Below are positions 17,419 through 25,090 of a stretch of 35,191 bases of DNA, piece by piece (the stretch's first letter is position 1; each line of letters starts with the position of its first letter). The notes beneath the pieces are model-generated. The model did not search any database. It had not been told where the DNA came from and worked only from the letters and a program-made list of their open reading frames with translations. Source of the DNA: Chitinophagaceae bacterium (GTDB lineage: Bacteria; Bacteroidota; Bacteroidia; Chitinophagales; Chitinophagaceae); contig SCQT01000213.1 in NCBI GenBank assembly GCA_004322015.1, positions 1 through 35,191 of the forward strand, in the 5' to 3' direction. The translations under genes were made by a program, and so were the position numbers.

Positions 17419-17844
17419 TCACGGATGCAGGTCACGGCCTAATCGTATTGCCGCTTCAAGTATATCAATGTTTATATCTTTCAGCGTTTTGAACTTGATG
17501 CAATACCCGCTCACGTTCGCCTTACCAAGTTTTTTCCCATACGTTTTGGCTAAGTATGTCTTATCTTTAATACCGAGGACATAGACAGAAATTCCGGTTT
17601 TATTTGCACTGATACCGATTTGATAAAAATCTCTGGTTTTCCCATCAGCATATTTTATGGTACGAGCTCCATATCCAATATTAGGGTTAGAAACAGTTTT
17701 ATTTTCACTGTTTTTACCATCCAGGAACCATAATTTACATCCCGGCATTACTTGCAGTATGAGGCGATGCAACGCTTGCATGTCAGTGTGTTTTGGTTCA
17801 GGTTGGCTATTAATATACTTTTTGATTCCTTCCTGTATATTCAT
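17419..17844 (-). CDS. DUF1801 domain protein (second copy)
   Basis: A 141-aa DUF1801 relative, clearly diverged from the first one: it has the family phrases MQALHRLILQVMPGCKLWFLDGK and YGARTIKYADGKTRDFYQIGISANKTGISVYVLG, and a C-terminal DIEAAIRLGRDL-like helix (DILEAAIRLG). Its ATG overlaps (ATGA) the TGA of an apparently decayed upstream reading frame, a sign of former operon coupling. Function unknown; a role in binding metal or a small ligand is only suggested by the fold family. Confidence 0.85.
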   Translation of the reverse strand: MNIQEGIKKYINSQPEPKHTDMQALHRLILQVMPGCKLWFLDGKNSENKTVSNPNIGYGARTIKYADGKTRDFYQIGISANKTGISVYVLGIKDKTYLAKTYGKKLGKANVSGYCIKFKTLKDINIDILEAAIRLGRDLHP

Positions 17845-17998
17845 ATAAAATTTGGTTGGGCATTCTTTAATCGGTTCCGGGCAACTCCGTTTGATTTCAG
17901 TTCGTTAGAAAATACAATCTTATGATATGCACCCCCACCTTCGGGATTTTACCTGCGATCCATTCCGTTCCCTCTTCATGCGGGCTTCTGAACATCCG
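17841..17998 (-). pseudogene. frameshifted coding remnant upstream of DUF1801 gene
   Basis: The 172-bp gap between the DUF899 and DUF1801 genes reads as protein in two adjoining frames: first RMFRSPHEEGTEWIAGKIP (from 17998 downward), then, after a shift near 17935-17945, AYHKIVFSNELKSNG and on to NAQPNFI, closed by a TGA that overlaps the DUF1801 ATG. Together they would make roughly 50 residues. The ATGA junction and coherent composition suggest a real gene that has lost its frame. No family recognised; could be chance. Confidence 0.3.
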
Positions 17999-18016
17999 GT
18001 CTAATTCCCTAAGGAT

Positions 18017-18856
18017 TTAATGACAACAATTTCCGGCCTCATTTTTATTTTGCTGATCATATTCATCATGGCGACGCATCCATAGACCACTCTCGTTCCT
18101 GCCTAATGGAGCACGATCCAGCCATTGATAAATATTCCACAAGGCATCTAATCCACGGGCATAGGTCGAATAAGTATGATAAACAGTGCCGTCCATAAGC
18201 ACAAAGGCGCTCATCCCCGGCGCTTCCCGTGCATAAGTTGCCCAGTCCGTACCGGTGGTGGCGGCAATTTTAACTCCGAACTCCGGCGCTATATCTTCTT
18301 TTTTAATTGTAGCATCACGGGAGCTTACGTTCCCTTTGTTGTAGTTATACTCAATATTTCCCACACGTTGTTGTTCTTCTCTAAATGAAATGTGAAAGTC
18401 ATAGTTAAAATCACTATCAAATGAAGAAGCCCAGGGGAATGTCCATCCCATCCGGCGTTTGTATGCCTGCAGTTTTGCAAACGGCGCCCTGGACACGGCC
18501 CAGAGCATTACATCATGGTTTGCCAGATGAGTTCTAATCCCGTCGAAACCGTCTGCCATGGAGGAACAATGTGGACAACCTGCAGTATAATCGGGGCCGA
18601 ACATGAAATGATAAATAAGGAGTTGTGTCCGTCCCTTGAACAAATGAGGGAAAGATACTTTTCCTTCCTCCGTGTCGAATATATATTCTTTGTCCACTTT
18701 GACCCAAGGCAGATTTTGCCGTAACCGGGCTACTTCATCACTTTGTCTCGTCAACTCTTTCTCTCTCTTAAGTAAATCAAGGCGGGCTTTCAGCCATTCT
18801 TCATGTGTGGAGATTTTGTGATCCTCTAAGACTGTACTAACAGGTTGCTTTTCCAT
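18017..18856 (-). CDS. DUF899 thioredoxin-fold protein
   Basis: A 279-aa member of DUF899, a thioredoxin-like family. Typical phrases are EEWLKARLDLLKREKELTR (N-terminal helix), LLIYHFMFGPDYTAGCPHCSS (strand leading to a CxxC-like GCPHC), RAPFAKLQAYKRRMGWTFPWASS, and a C-terminal WMRRHDEY. The Cys pair in GCPHC could be redox active, but family function is not established. The C-terminus ends in CC-His (GNCCH). The gene is one of two DUF899 copies in the array and lies 40 bp downstream of the tandem VOC gene. Confidence 0.92.
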   Translation of the reverse strand: MEKQPVSTVLEDHKISTHEEWLKARLDLLKREKELTRQSDEVARLRQNLPWVKVDKEYIFDTEEGKVSFPHLFKGRTQLLIYHFMFGPDYTAGCPHCSSMADGFDGIRTHLANHDVMLWAVSRAPFAKLQAYKRRMGWTFPWASSFDSDFNYDFHISFREEQQRVGNIEYNYNKGNVSSRDATIKKEDIAPEFGVKIAATTGTDWATYAREAPGMSAFVLMDGTVYHTYSTYARGLDALWNIYQWLDRAPLGRNESGLWMRRHDEYDQQNKNEAGNCCH

Positions 18857-18896
18857 TGCTCAATAGTTTATTTACGATGAAAAATGATTGGAAACA

Positions 18897-19790
18897 TTAT
18901 GCATTTTCCAAACTCGTCATATCCAGCTTTTTCATTTTCATTATTGCCTTCATGACTCTTTTTGATTTTTCAGAATCTTTGTGTTGTAACAGTTTTGAAA
19001 TATTGGCAGGAACAATTTGCCAGGATACGCCGTATTTATCTTTCAGCCAGCCGCATGCTTCTGCTTCCGGCACGGCAGATAGTTTTCTCCAATAGCCATC
19101 TATTTCTTTTTGAGTATCGCAGTTTACTATAAAAGAGAGACCTTCATTGAAATAAAAATGATGCTCACGGGCGCTTTCCATGGCGGAGAACCATTGCTTT
19201 TCAAGCTGAAATTCGGCATACGCAATAGAATCTTTTTTTTCCGGGTCCATTCCTGCCCCGTAAGGAGAAACATTTCCAATCCCTGAATCTTTGAATACCG
19301 AAGTATAAAACTTCATGGCTTCTTTCACCTTGCCATAAACCTTGCCAACAAATAACAGTGAAGGAACGATCACTTGCTTTATTTTATCTTCTGATAAAAT
19401 CAGTTGCCAGGATACGCCGAATTTGTCTTGTATCCATCCGTACTTTTTACTGAAAAAATATTTATCAAGCGGCATGAGTACTGTACCATTCTCTGATAAT
19501 TTTTCCCATAATTGGACTACTTCCTTTTCTGTTTTACAATGAACAAAGAAGGATATGGAAGGATTGATCTTGAATTCCGGGCCTCCATTGAGCCCCATGA
19601 ATTCCTGTCCTTCGATATTAAACCCCACAGTAAGCACTGTCCCTTCCTTACCTGAAGGTGTATCTATGCTATTTCGTGTGATCCCGGTCATCTTCGAATT
19701 CTTAAAAACACCGGTATAAAATTTTGCCGCCTCTTCTGCTCCCAAAGTTTTAGGATCGAACCAGAGACAATAAGTGATTTTGTTTTTCAT
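18897..19790 (-). CDS. tandem-domain VOC protein (PhnB-like)
   Basis: A 297-aa protein with two PhnB-type VOC domains. Domain 1 (about 1-130) begins ITYCLWFDPKTLGAEEAAKF and closes IQDKFGVSWQLI. Domain 2 (about 145-265) begins LLFVGKVYGKVKEAMKFYT and closes LKDKYGVSWQIVPA. A charged Lys-rich tail follows. Each domain has the FYTxVFKxS helix typical of the group. The fused form would assemble intramolecularly what single-domain VOC proteins form as dimers. Substrate unknown. Confidence 0.9.
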   Translation of the reverse strand: MKNKITYCLWFDPKTLGAEEAAKFYTGVFKNSKMTGITRNSIDTPSGKEGTVLTVGFNIEGQEFMGLNGGPEFKINPSISFFVHCKTEKEVVQLWEKLSENGTVLMPLDKYFFSKKYGWIQDKFGVSWQLILSEDKIKQVIVPSLLFVGKVYGKVKEAMKFYTSVFKDSGIGNVSPYGAGMDPEKKDSIAYAEFQLEKQWFSAMESAREHHFYFNEGLSFIVNCDTQKEIDGYWRKLSAVPEAEACGWLKDKYGVSWQIVPANISKLLQHKDSEKSKRVMKAIMKMKKLDMTSLENA

Positions 19791-20008
19791 GACTTATAAT
19801 TTTTAATATGCGATTTTTATTTCATTAAACTGACGAATCAATATCCAAAAACCAAATGACAAATAGCAAATAATCTCCAATCTTCGAATCTAAAATTTCA
19901 AACATTACTAACTTCAAAGAAGGTATGGATTATTGAAATTTAATCCCGGATATTTAGGATTGTATTTTGAATTTTTGTCAACAGTAATTAGTTTTTATGA
20001 CTAATTCA
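19791..20008. other. AT-rich intergenic gap in the minus-strand array
   Basis: About 218 bp without a recognisable gene, RNA or clean promoter motif on either strand. It is markedly AT-rich and is the widest gap in the array, so a separate promoter for the downstream genes could lie here, but I see no TAnnTTTG box. Confidence 0.4.
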
Positions 20009-20428
20009 TCAATGAGTTTCCACATATTTTTTAAAACTATCCAAAATGGCCTGCCACCCTGTTTTCTGTAGTTCTATGGAATGGGTGTTTTCCGCCTCAA
20101 AGGTTTCGGTTATTTTGGTCTTATTTTTATCCCCGGAAAAAGTCACACTCACTTTCCTGCCGTCACTTATTGAATAAGCTATTAGCTCATGCTTTTTTAC
20201 CTAATCATACACACCGCTAAAATCAAACCCCGAGCTTCCGTCTTTAGCTTCCATCCGGGAAAAAAATTTACCACCGGTGCGTAAATCATTTTCTGCGCGC
20301 GGCGTATGCCAGTCATCAGAAGCATTGTTCCATTGCACAATGTGCTTAGGCGCTGACCAGTAATTCCATACTTTTTCTACCGGAGCTTTTATGGTAGCTT
20401 CTACAGTAATGATTTTTCTCTTCTCCAT
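20009..20428 (-). pseudogene. AHSA1/SRPBCC-domain gene interrupted by a nonsense codon
   Basis: The first 75 codons encode a normal AHSA1-type SRPBCC N-terminus (ITVEATIKAPVEKVWNYW, HIVQWNNASDDWHTP, FSRMEAKDGSSGFDFSGVYD) and then hit TAG at 20201-20203. The same frame continues uninterrupted with the expected C-terminal half: VKKHELIAYSISDGRK, VSVTFSGDKNKTKITETFE, and the terminal helix GWQAILDSFKKYVETH, ending TGA at 20009-20011. A single base change (GAG or CAG to TAG) explains the break. The intact 139-residue product would be a small hydrophobic-ligand-binding protein. A sequencing error is the alternative. Confidence 0.85.
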
Positions 20429-20455
20429 ATAAATTTATTTTTTTTAACCAGATGC

Positions 20456-20884
20456 TCACGAAAATGACTTGACGAGATTATCTGAATTCATTTTTATAGA
20501 ATTACCGGCTATTATTTTGTGATAGCAGATGTACGAAATGATCAATAAAGCTAAAATGATTAATGGAGAAATAGCATTTGCACCAAAACCATCAATGGCG
20601 GAGTAAGCAATGCAAGCTGAGATAAAATCAATCGCAAATGCTACATAAACCCATTCTTTAATTCGTTTTGGGATAGGTACTATAAGCAATATCCCTCCGA
20701 TCAAATGTCCGATGCTTACTTCCCAGCGAAACCAATCGGGCAACATTAGGTGATGCATACCTTCGATAGCCGCTTCGCTGTTCATGTACAGGGCGCCAAT
20801 CAGTTCAAATAAGGCCACCAGCAACGTGCTTATCCAGTATATGATTTTAATTGTCTTTATATTTTTGGCTGAAGGATTTTTCAT
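20456..20884 (-). CDS. DoxX-like integral membrane protein
   Basis: A 142-aa protein with four hydrophobic segments. Segments include IIYWISTLLVALFELIGAL, IGHLIGGILLIVPI, a stretch around VAFAIDFISACIAYSAI, and SPLIILALLIISYICYH. The layout, the short size and the motif HLIGGILLI fit the DoxX-like family of inner-membrane proteins of unclear function. It lies between the broken SRPBCC gene (27 bp) and a VOC gene (33 bp), as part of the same probable transcript. Confidence 0.87.
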   Translation of the reverse strand: MKNPSAKNIKTIKIIYWISTLLVALFELIGALYMNSEAAIEGMHHLMLPDWFRWEVSIGHLIGGILLIVPIPKRIKEWVYVAFAIDFISACIAYSAIDGFGANAISPLIILALLIISYICYHKIIAGNSIKMNSDNLVKSFS

Positions 20885-20917
20885 AGAACAGAAGATTTAA
20901 TGTTGAATAAATCATCT

Positions 20918-21355
20918 TTATCGATTTTTGCTATAGCTGATCATCCAGCAAACGCCGAATTTGTCTTTAAAGCTACCATAATAATCACCCCAAAACTGAT
21001 CCTGCATGGGCATTTCTACTACGCCATCTTTAGATAATGCATTAAATATACGGTCAGATTCTTCCCGGCTGCTGGTGGATAAACAAATGTAATTGTTATT
21101 GCCTACTGTCAGCTTATGTCCCATGGAAGGAACTATATCGCTGGCCATCAACACCTGCCCGTTCCCTAAGGGGAGACTTACATGCATCACCCTGTTTTTT
21201 TCTTCCTCGCTAAGATTCATCTCACCTGCGCCGGGTGTATCTTTCATGTGCATGATACCGGTTCCCATAAATTCTCCGCCAAATACGGATTTGTAAAAAT
21301 TGAAGGCTTCTTCGGCTTGGCCGTCAAAGTTCAGATAAGGATTTACTGCTTTCAT
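20918..21355 (-). CDS. VOC-superfamily protein (PhnB-like)
   Basis: A 145-aa PhnB-type protein that starts at MKAVNPYLNFDGQAEEAF. The frame is open to 21412, but the 19 extra residues are not family-like. It has the N-terminal NFYKSVFGG helix, a central strand GQVLMASDIVP, and closes FKDKFGVCWMISY. Cys replaces the usual Ser/Thr in the last motif. Third VOC protein of the array; function unknown. Confidence 0.91.
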   Translation of the reverse strand: MKAVNPYLNFDGQAEEAFNFYKSVFGGEFMGTGIMHMKDTPGAGEMNLSEEEKNRVMHVSLPLGNGQVLMASDIVPSMGHKLTVGNNNYICLSTSSREESDRIFNALSKDGVVEMPMQDQFWGDYYGSFKDKFGVCWMISYSKNR

Positions 21356-21393
21356 GATGAGTTGTTTTTTATTGTTTAAGAGATATAGTATAC

Positions 21394-21603
21394 TTATTCT
21401 AAAATTTCGCATAGATACCCGTTCTCATTCACGATCATTTTTACTTTCTCACCGGTAAAATTTTCTCCTTCTATTCTTAATATTTTATCGCAATCGTCTA
21501 AATCAAAATTTATTTTACAATCAGGGAAATGCTGATAAAGCAACCCAGTCAGGTGATCAGCCTGCCATTGATAATAAACATCCGTTTTAAAAACTTCTAT
21601 CAT
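21394..21603 (-). CDS. small hypothetical protein (69 aa)
   Basis: A small acidic protein beginning MIEVFKTDVYYQ. It would follow the DUF899 gene by 13 bp and is preceded by a G-rich GGGGGAG sequence just before the ATG, one of the few SD-like sites here. An in-frame ATG pair at 21636/21633 would instead overlap the DUF899 gene. The motif INFDLDDCDKILRIEG is familiar from short Bacteroidota hypotheticals, possibly with a small ferredoxin-like alpha-beta fold, but no function is established. Confidence 0.72.
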   Translation of the reverse strand: MIEVFKTDVYYQWQADHLTGLLYQHFPDCKINFDLDDCDKILRIEGENFTGEKVKMIVNENGYLCEILE

Positions 21604-21616
21604 TTCTCCCCCTTTT

Positions 21617-22318
21617 CTACTTTCCGTATTCATCATGTCGCCTCCACCATTGGTAAGGTTCACTTTGCGGACGCCCTTCGGGTGTATCTTCCCATTTTTC
21701 CTGTCTTCCGAAAGGAGTGATATCCAGAAAGCCCCAGGTGTTGCCAATGGTTTCTGTGCCCCGCTGGGAGGTAAAATAGGTGCGGAACACCCTTTCGCCA
21801 TCCCTTAGAAAAACACTTATCCCATGCGTTTCTCCTTTATCCGTAGTCATCCCAAAATCACGATTAAAGCCAGTACCGGAAGAGGAATACCACGGTACCG
21901 TCCAACCCATGCGCTTTTTATATCGTTCGATATTTGCAAGCGGTGCAAGCGATACAAATACCAAAGAAATATCCTTTGCTTTTAAATGAACGGAAGTAAA
22001 CTGTCCGATATTGTCCGCAAACATGGAACACCCCACACATCCTGCATCGGGCCAGCCCCCTACACCCGGTGCGAACATAAAATGATAAAGCAGTAATTGC
22101 CGGCGGCCCTCAAATAAATTCAGTAAAGTTGTTTTCCCCTCAGGTCCTTCAAAAGTGTATGGTCTTTTTATTTCCATCATGGGTAAACGACGGCGTTCGG
22201 CATTCAATGCATCCCGCTGATGTGTAAAGGCTTTTTCTTTTTTAAGGAATTCCCGGTGGGCATTATACCATTCTTCCTGCGATACGATTTCAGAAAACCC
22301 TGTTGGATTATTGTCCAT
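21617..22318 (-). CDS. DUF899 thioredoxin-fold protein (second copy)
   Basis: A 233-aa DUF899 protein, shorter than the other copy because the region between the RMGWTVPWYSSSGTGFNRDFG block and the C-terminus is reduced. The core is conserved: LLLYHFMFAP, a Cys pair in GCVGCSMFAD, LAPLANIERYKKRMGW, and WWRRHDEYG at the end. The GCVGC pair replaces GCPHC of the paralogue, a change expected to alter redox behaviour if these cysteines act as a thioredoxin-like site. It follows the reductase gene by 31 bp. Confidence 0.92.
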   Translation of the reverse strand: MDNNPTGFSEIVSQEEWYNAHREFLKKEKAFTHQRDALNAERRRLPMMEIKRPYTFEGPEGKTTLLNLFEGRRQLLLYHFMFAPGVGGWPDAGCVGCSMFADNIGQFTSVHLKAKDISLVFVSLAPLANIERYKKRMGWTVPWYSSSGTGFNRDFGMTTDKGETHGISVFLRDGERVFRTYFTSQRGTETIGNTWGFLDITPFGRQEKWEDTPEGRPQSEPYQWWRRHDEYGK

Positions 22319-22349
22319 TGTTAAAATGTTTTAGTGAACCATGGTACTT

Positions 22350-22907
22350 TTAATTCCTTTCTTCTAAAGGCTGGTAGCACAACAACACATTCCCATTCCC
22401 GAATACTTTTACTTTTAAAAGTTGCAAATTCATTTTTGAACGGAAAAACGGATTTCCTTTTCCCAATGTGACGGGGTTGATCATCAGCCTGAACTCGTCA
22501 ATCAGGTTGCCTTTTATTAAGGCCCTGCAAAGATCAGCGCTACCAAAAATGAATATATTTTTTCCTTCCTGACCTTTAAGTTCTTTTGCTTCTTCAACGA
22601 CGGCTCCATTAAAGAACCTGGCATTCTTCCATTCACTTTTTCCTCTTGTAGTGGAAAAAACTATCTTCAAATAGCTGCTCATCATTTCTGCGATGACAGG
22701 ATCTGCTGCAATAGCTTCTTTCGTTGGCCAATAATCTTCCATTACTTCAAAAGTCTTTCTGCCGAATAAAAGCGTATCGGTGGTTTTCATTTGTTCAATC
22801 ATAAATTCATTTACTTCTTTGTCCACTTTATGCCAGCTAATGTCTGCGTCTTGTCCTTCAAAATAGCCATCTGCAGTAATCATATTGAATAAAATCAGTT
22901 TTCTCAT
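22350..22907 (-). CDS. dihydrofolate reductase / RibD C-terminal-like reductase
   Basis: A 185-aa protein of the DHFR-like fold as found in RibD C-terminal domains. Features are LILFNMITADGYFEGQD (N-terminal strand and loop), TLLFGRKTFEVMEDYWP (NADPH-binding helix), IFIFGSADLCRALI (glycine loop) and EFRLMINPVTLGKGNPFF. It is probably an NAD(P)H-dependent reductase; paralogues of this group are not true dihydrofolate reductases and usually have no known substrate. 15 bp downstream of a DinB gene. Confidence 0.92.
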   Translation of the reverse strand: MRKLILFNMITADGYFEGQDADISWHKVDKEVNEFMIEQMKTTDTLLFGRKTFEVMEDYWPTKEAIAADPVIAEMMSSYLKIVFSTTRGKSEWKNARFFNGAVVEEAKELKGQEGKNIFIFGSADLCRALIKGNLIDEFRLMINPVTLGKGNPFFRSKMNLQLLKVKVFGNGNVLLCYQPLEERN

Positions 22908-22922
22908 CCTGTTTCTTATTTA

Positions 22923-23441
22923 TTACATCCATTTCATTGCTTCATAGCCCAGGAGTCTGCGCCATAAGCCGATCTGCCCGATACAATACGATTCACGGTC
23001 GACCGAAAAAGTGAGTGAATCAAAAAAAGTATAATTGCCTCCAGGCATCTCATAAGGATCTTTCCCATTTAATTGATCTTCGCTTGCGTTGACTAAACCT
23101 TCTTTTAATACAGATGAAATATGGGTCCAATCCTGCATATATTCTTTCAGCGGCGGGTAAGTGACATGATCTTGTATCCCTTTATGCCCTTCTCCCTTGC
23201 CGCCCTTAAAAAGATGCTCTGATGTTTGTTTTACTTTAAATCCCAATGCGTTAGCCAGCACTTGTCTTTGATATACTACACTGCCCGCAATCCACGCAAT
23301 GTGAGCGGCCTTTGTTCCCATGCGGTTTTGGGCATCTTTATCTGAAATTCCTTCCAGTGCATTCAGGAATAATTTTGTGTGATAATCATACAGGTTGATA
23401 ATTATTTCAACCTGATGCTTTTTTTTAGTGCTTGTTTCCAT
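22923..23441 (-). CDS. DinB-family protein lacking metal-ligand histidines
   Basis: A 172-aa four-helix-bundle DinB protein. Alignment by eye with the adjacent DinB gene shows the usual three metal-binding histidines changed: the position of His47 in the neighbour is Ser54 here (HIAWIAGSVV), and the H-x3-H pair of the last helix is Arg149 and Cys153 (DRESYCIGQIG). The scaffold is otherwise intact, so it may bind no metal or use another ligand set. DinB/DUF664 proteins include thiol-S-transferases acting with bacillithiol or mycothiol; most have no known function. It is followed by the reductase gene at 15 bp. Confidence 0.88.
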   Translation of the reverse strand: METSTKKKHQVEIIINLYDYHTKLFLNALEGISDKDAQNRMGTKAAHIAWIAGSVVYQRQVLANALGFKVKQTSEHLFKGGKGEGHKGIQDHVTYPPLKEYMQDWTHISSVLKEGLVNASEDQLNGKDPYEMPGGNYTFFDSLTFSVDRESYCIGQIGLWRRLLGYEAMKWM

Positions 23442-23498
23442 GATTATGTTTTTTAAAGTGAAATTTGAAAAATGATCCGGATATCTATGATTATTCCA

Positions 23499-23984
23499 TC
23501 AGCGAAGACTCATCGGATCTTTCCCCAGGCCCCTTCTTAAGATTCCCAATTGGCCAATATGATAACATTGATGAATGTTCATAAAAGACCATAAATCTAT
23601 CACCTTAATATCCCCTAACGGTGTTCCCTGAAGTTCTTTTTCCAATTCATCTTCTGTCAGCTCTTCCAGCTTAACCGTGACTGATTGATGGAGATGTTCC
23701 CATTCCGCTTTTATTTCTTCAATTCCGGGATAAGGATAATTATCTAATGCTTTCGTTTTACCCATTCCTTCAAACAAATCATTCCACTTCCGCTCCGTCT
23801 TTACTCCTGCCAAGAGTGCATAGGCATATTGTCCATTCACAATATGACCTGCCAGCCATTTTACATGGTTCATATTTTTATTTACCCGTTGATTCGTTTC
23901 TTCATCCGTGAAATCAACTAAAGCATTCCTGAACCATTTGTGCAGAACCCCATATTGCATTAATAACTGTTTTTTATTGCTCAT
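23499..23984 (-). CDS. DinB-family protein
   Basis: A 161-aa DinB four-helix-bundle protein with the expected metal site: His47 in MNHVKWLAGHIV and the His138/His142 pair in MNIHQCYHIGQLGILRR. It probably binds a divalent metal and acts as a thiol-dependent transferase or in an unknown stress role. Two DinB genes lie side by side (57 bp apart), but only this one keeps the metal ligands. It follows the SRPBCC gene by 37 bp. Confidence 0.92.
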   Translation of the reverse strand: MSNKKQLLMQYGVLHKWFRNALVDFTDEETNQRVNKNMNHVKWLAGHIVNGQYAYALLAGVKTERKWNDLFEGMGKTKALDNYPYPGIEEIKAEWEHLHQSVTVKLEELTEDELEKELQGTPLGDIKVIDLWSFMNIHQCYHIGQLGILRRGLGKDPMSLR

Positions 23985-24021
23985 CGTGTTTGTTTTTATA
24001 ATGTTGAGTCTTAAAAATACT

Positions 24022-24477
24022 TTACTGTTTCAGAAAATCGAATGCGCCTTTCCTTAAATTGATTCCGTATTCCACGTAGGCTTTCAGGCATGCAAGAAAA
24101 TTAGCCCACCCTTCCGTATTTCCTTTCAGCCATTTAATACCGGCTTCGTTATTATCTTCTTCTTTTTCCGTAACCGTCACAATAGTTGCCTCTTTTCCAT
24201 CTGTCTCAAGTGATATTTCAACCAGATGTTTCTTTTCGTTTACGTCCCAGTAATAAGAGATATACTTATTCTTTTCGATTTTATCCACCTGTATGGGAAC
24301 ATCCATATCAAATTCAGGAAAATTCCAGATCAATTTTTTTCCAGTTTCCATTCTATCACTGCTTTTTGCAATAAAATATCCTGACATCTTTTGGGGATTT
24401 ACGATTGCTTCATACACCACATCAGGAGGTTTTAACATGCGCAGTTTTGTCACGATGGTAAGTTTGCTGTTATTCAT
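24022..24477 (-). CDS. AHSA1/SRPBCC-domain protein
   Basis: A 151-aa START-like helix-grip fold protein. Family features are LRMLKPPDVVYEAIVNPQKMSGYF (N-terminal helix after the first strand), the strand block YISYYWDVNEKKHLVEISLE, and the long C-terminal helix GWANFLACLKAYVEYG. It probably binds a hydrophobic ligand or a client protein. An ATG two codons upstream (24483) is equally possible. It is the first gene of the long minus-strand array. A perfect TAnnTTTG -7 box lies 18 bp upstream of 24483. Confidence 0.9.
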   Translation of the reverse strand: MNNSKLTIVTKLRMLKPPDVVYEAIVNPQKMSGYFIAKSSDRMETGKKLIWNFPEFDMDVPIQVDKIEKNKYISYYWDVNEKKHLVEISLETDGKEATIVTVTEKEEDNNEAGIKWLKGNTEGWANFLACLKAYVEYGINLRKGAFDFLKQ

Positions 24478-24500
24478 GAACAATGATGATTTGATATATG

Positions 24501-24508
24501 CAAACTTA
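24501..24508 (-). promoter_or_regulatory. candidate -7 box of the SRPBCC-led array
   Basis: On the minus strand the sequence is TAAGTTTG, a perfect match to the Bacteroidota TAnnTTTG -7 element, 18-24 bp upstream of the first ATG. No clean TTG -33 element is found at the usual 19-21 bp; a weak -33 would fit a promoter that needs an activator. The 42-bp repeat begins 22 bp further upstream. Confidence 0.5.
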
Positions 24509-24529
24509 GGATCAATCAGGGAGTTTTAC

Positions 24530-24571
24530 AGGGTGCAAAAACGGCAATTTAAAGGGTTGTTTGCGACAAAT
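24530..24571 (+). repeat. 42-bp direct repeat, copy 1
   Basis: Matches copy 2 at 25436-25477 with a single mismatch (CAATTT here, CGATTT there). It ends in TTTGCGACAAAT, which contains a TTTG-CGA-CAAA dyad. It lies upstream of the -7 box of the SRPBCC-led array, where an activator site is expected. On the plus strand no -7 box follows it. Confidence 0.85.
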
Positions 24572-24645
24572 GAAATGAGGACAATATTATCCATAATTTT
24601 CTCCAAAAGAGACAATAAGGTATTTAGGTGCAGAAAATGATTGCC

Positions 24646-25090
24646 TTATGAATGGACACTTAAAAATTGGGAAGGGGTTAAAACTGGAAGGATAGAAGAT
24701 GAATTTTTAAAGTCCTTGATATTAGAAGTTATAAAAAAATCGATCTCTTTTATTTGAAGTGCCGTCCGGTATTGTATCTTCTATATCTGAAAAATTCATT
24801 TTCAGAGCCGTTTCAAAAGTTTTCTTATCCGGAGATATAATCGAAACTAGTTTTAACAAAGCCTCAACTATTTCCTTTACTGCTTTGATCGGCATTCCTG
24901 CTTTTTGTAGAAAATAAATCATGGTCATCAGGCATGTTGGTGAAGTAAATATTTCAACCTGAGAATTTTCCGCCATCATGAATATTTCTTTACAATCTTT
25001 ACCGGCATCCCTTTTTAAAAAAGCATCCAGGAACACATTGGTATCTGCAAAAAGAATGAATTGATCCATCATTGGTAAATTAAAAGTCAA
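24646..25090 (-). pseudogene. PIN-domain toxin gene with a C-terminal frameshift
   Basis: The frame starting at 25090 encodes a PIN ribonuclease: LFADTNVFLDAFL with the first catalytic Asp, an acidic helix AENSQVEIFTSP, and NFSDIEDTI with the second acidic cluster. It then runs into out-of-frame residues and stops at 24722. Removing one A near 24753-24755 restores the canonical end: FFITSNIKDFKNSSSILPVL and then TPSQFL, terminating at 24646. The restored TSNxxDF supplies the last active-site Asp, so the gene as read encodes an incomplete and probably inactive toxin. ATGA overlap with the upstream antitoxin gene. A sequencing indel in the short A run is the alternative. Confidence 0.83.
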
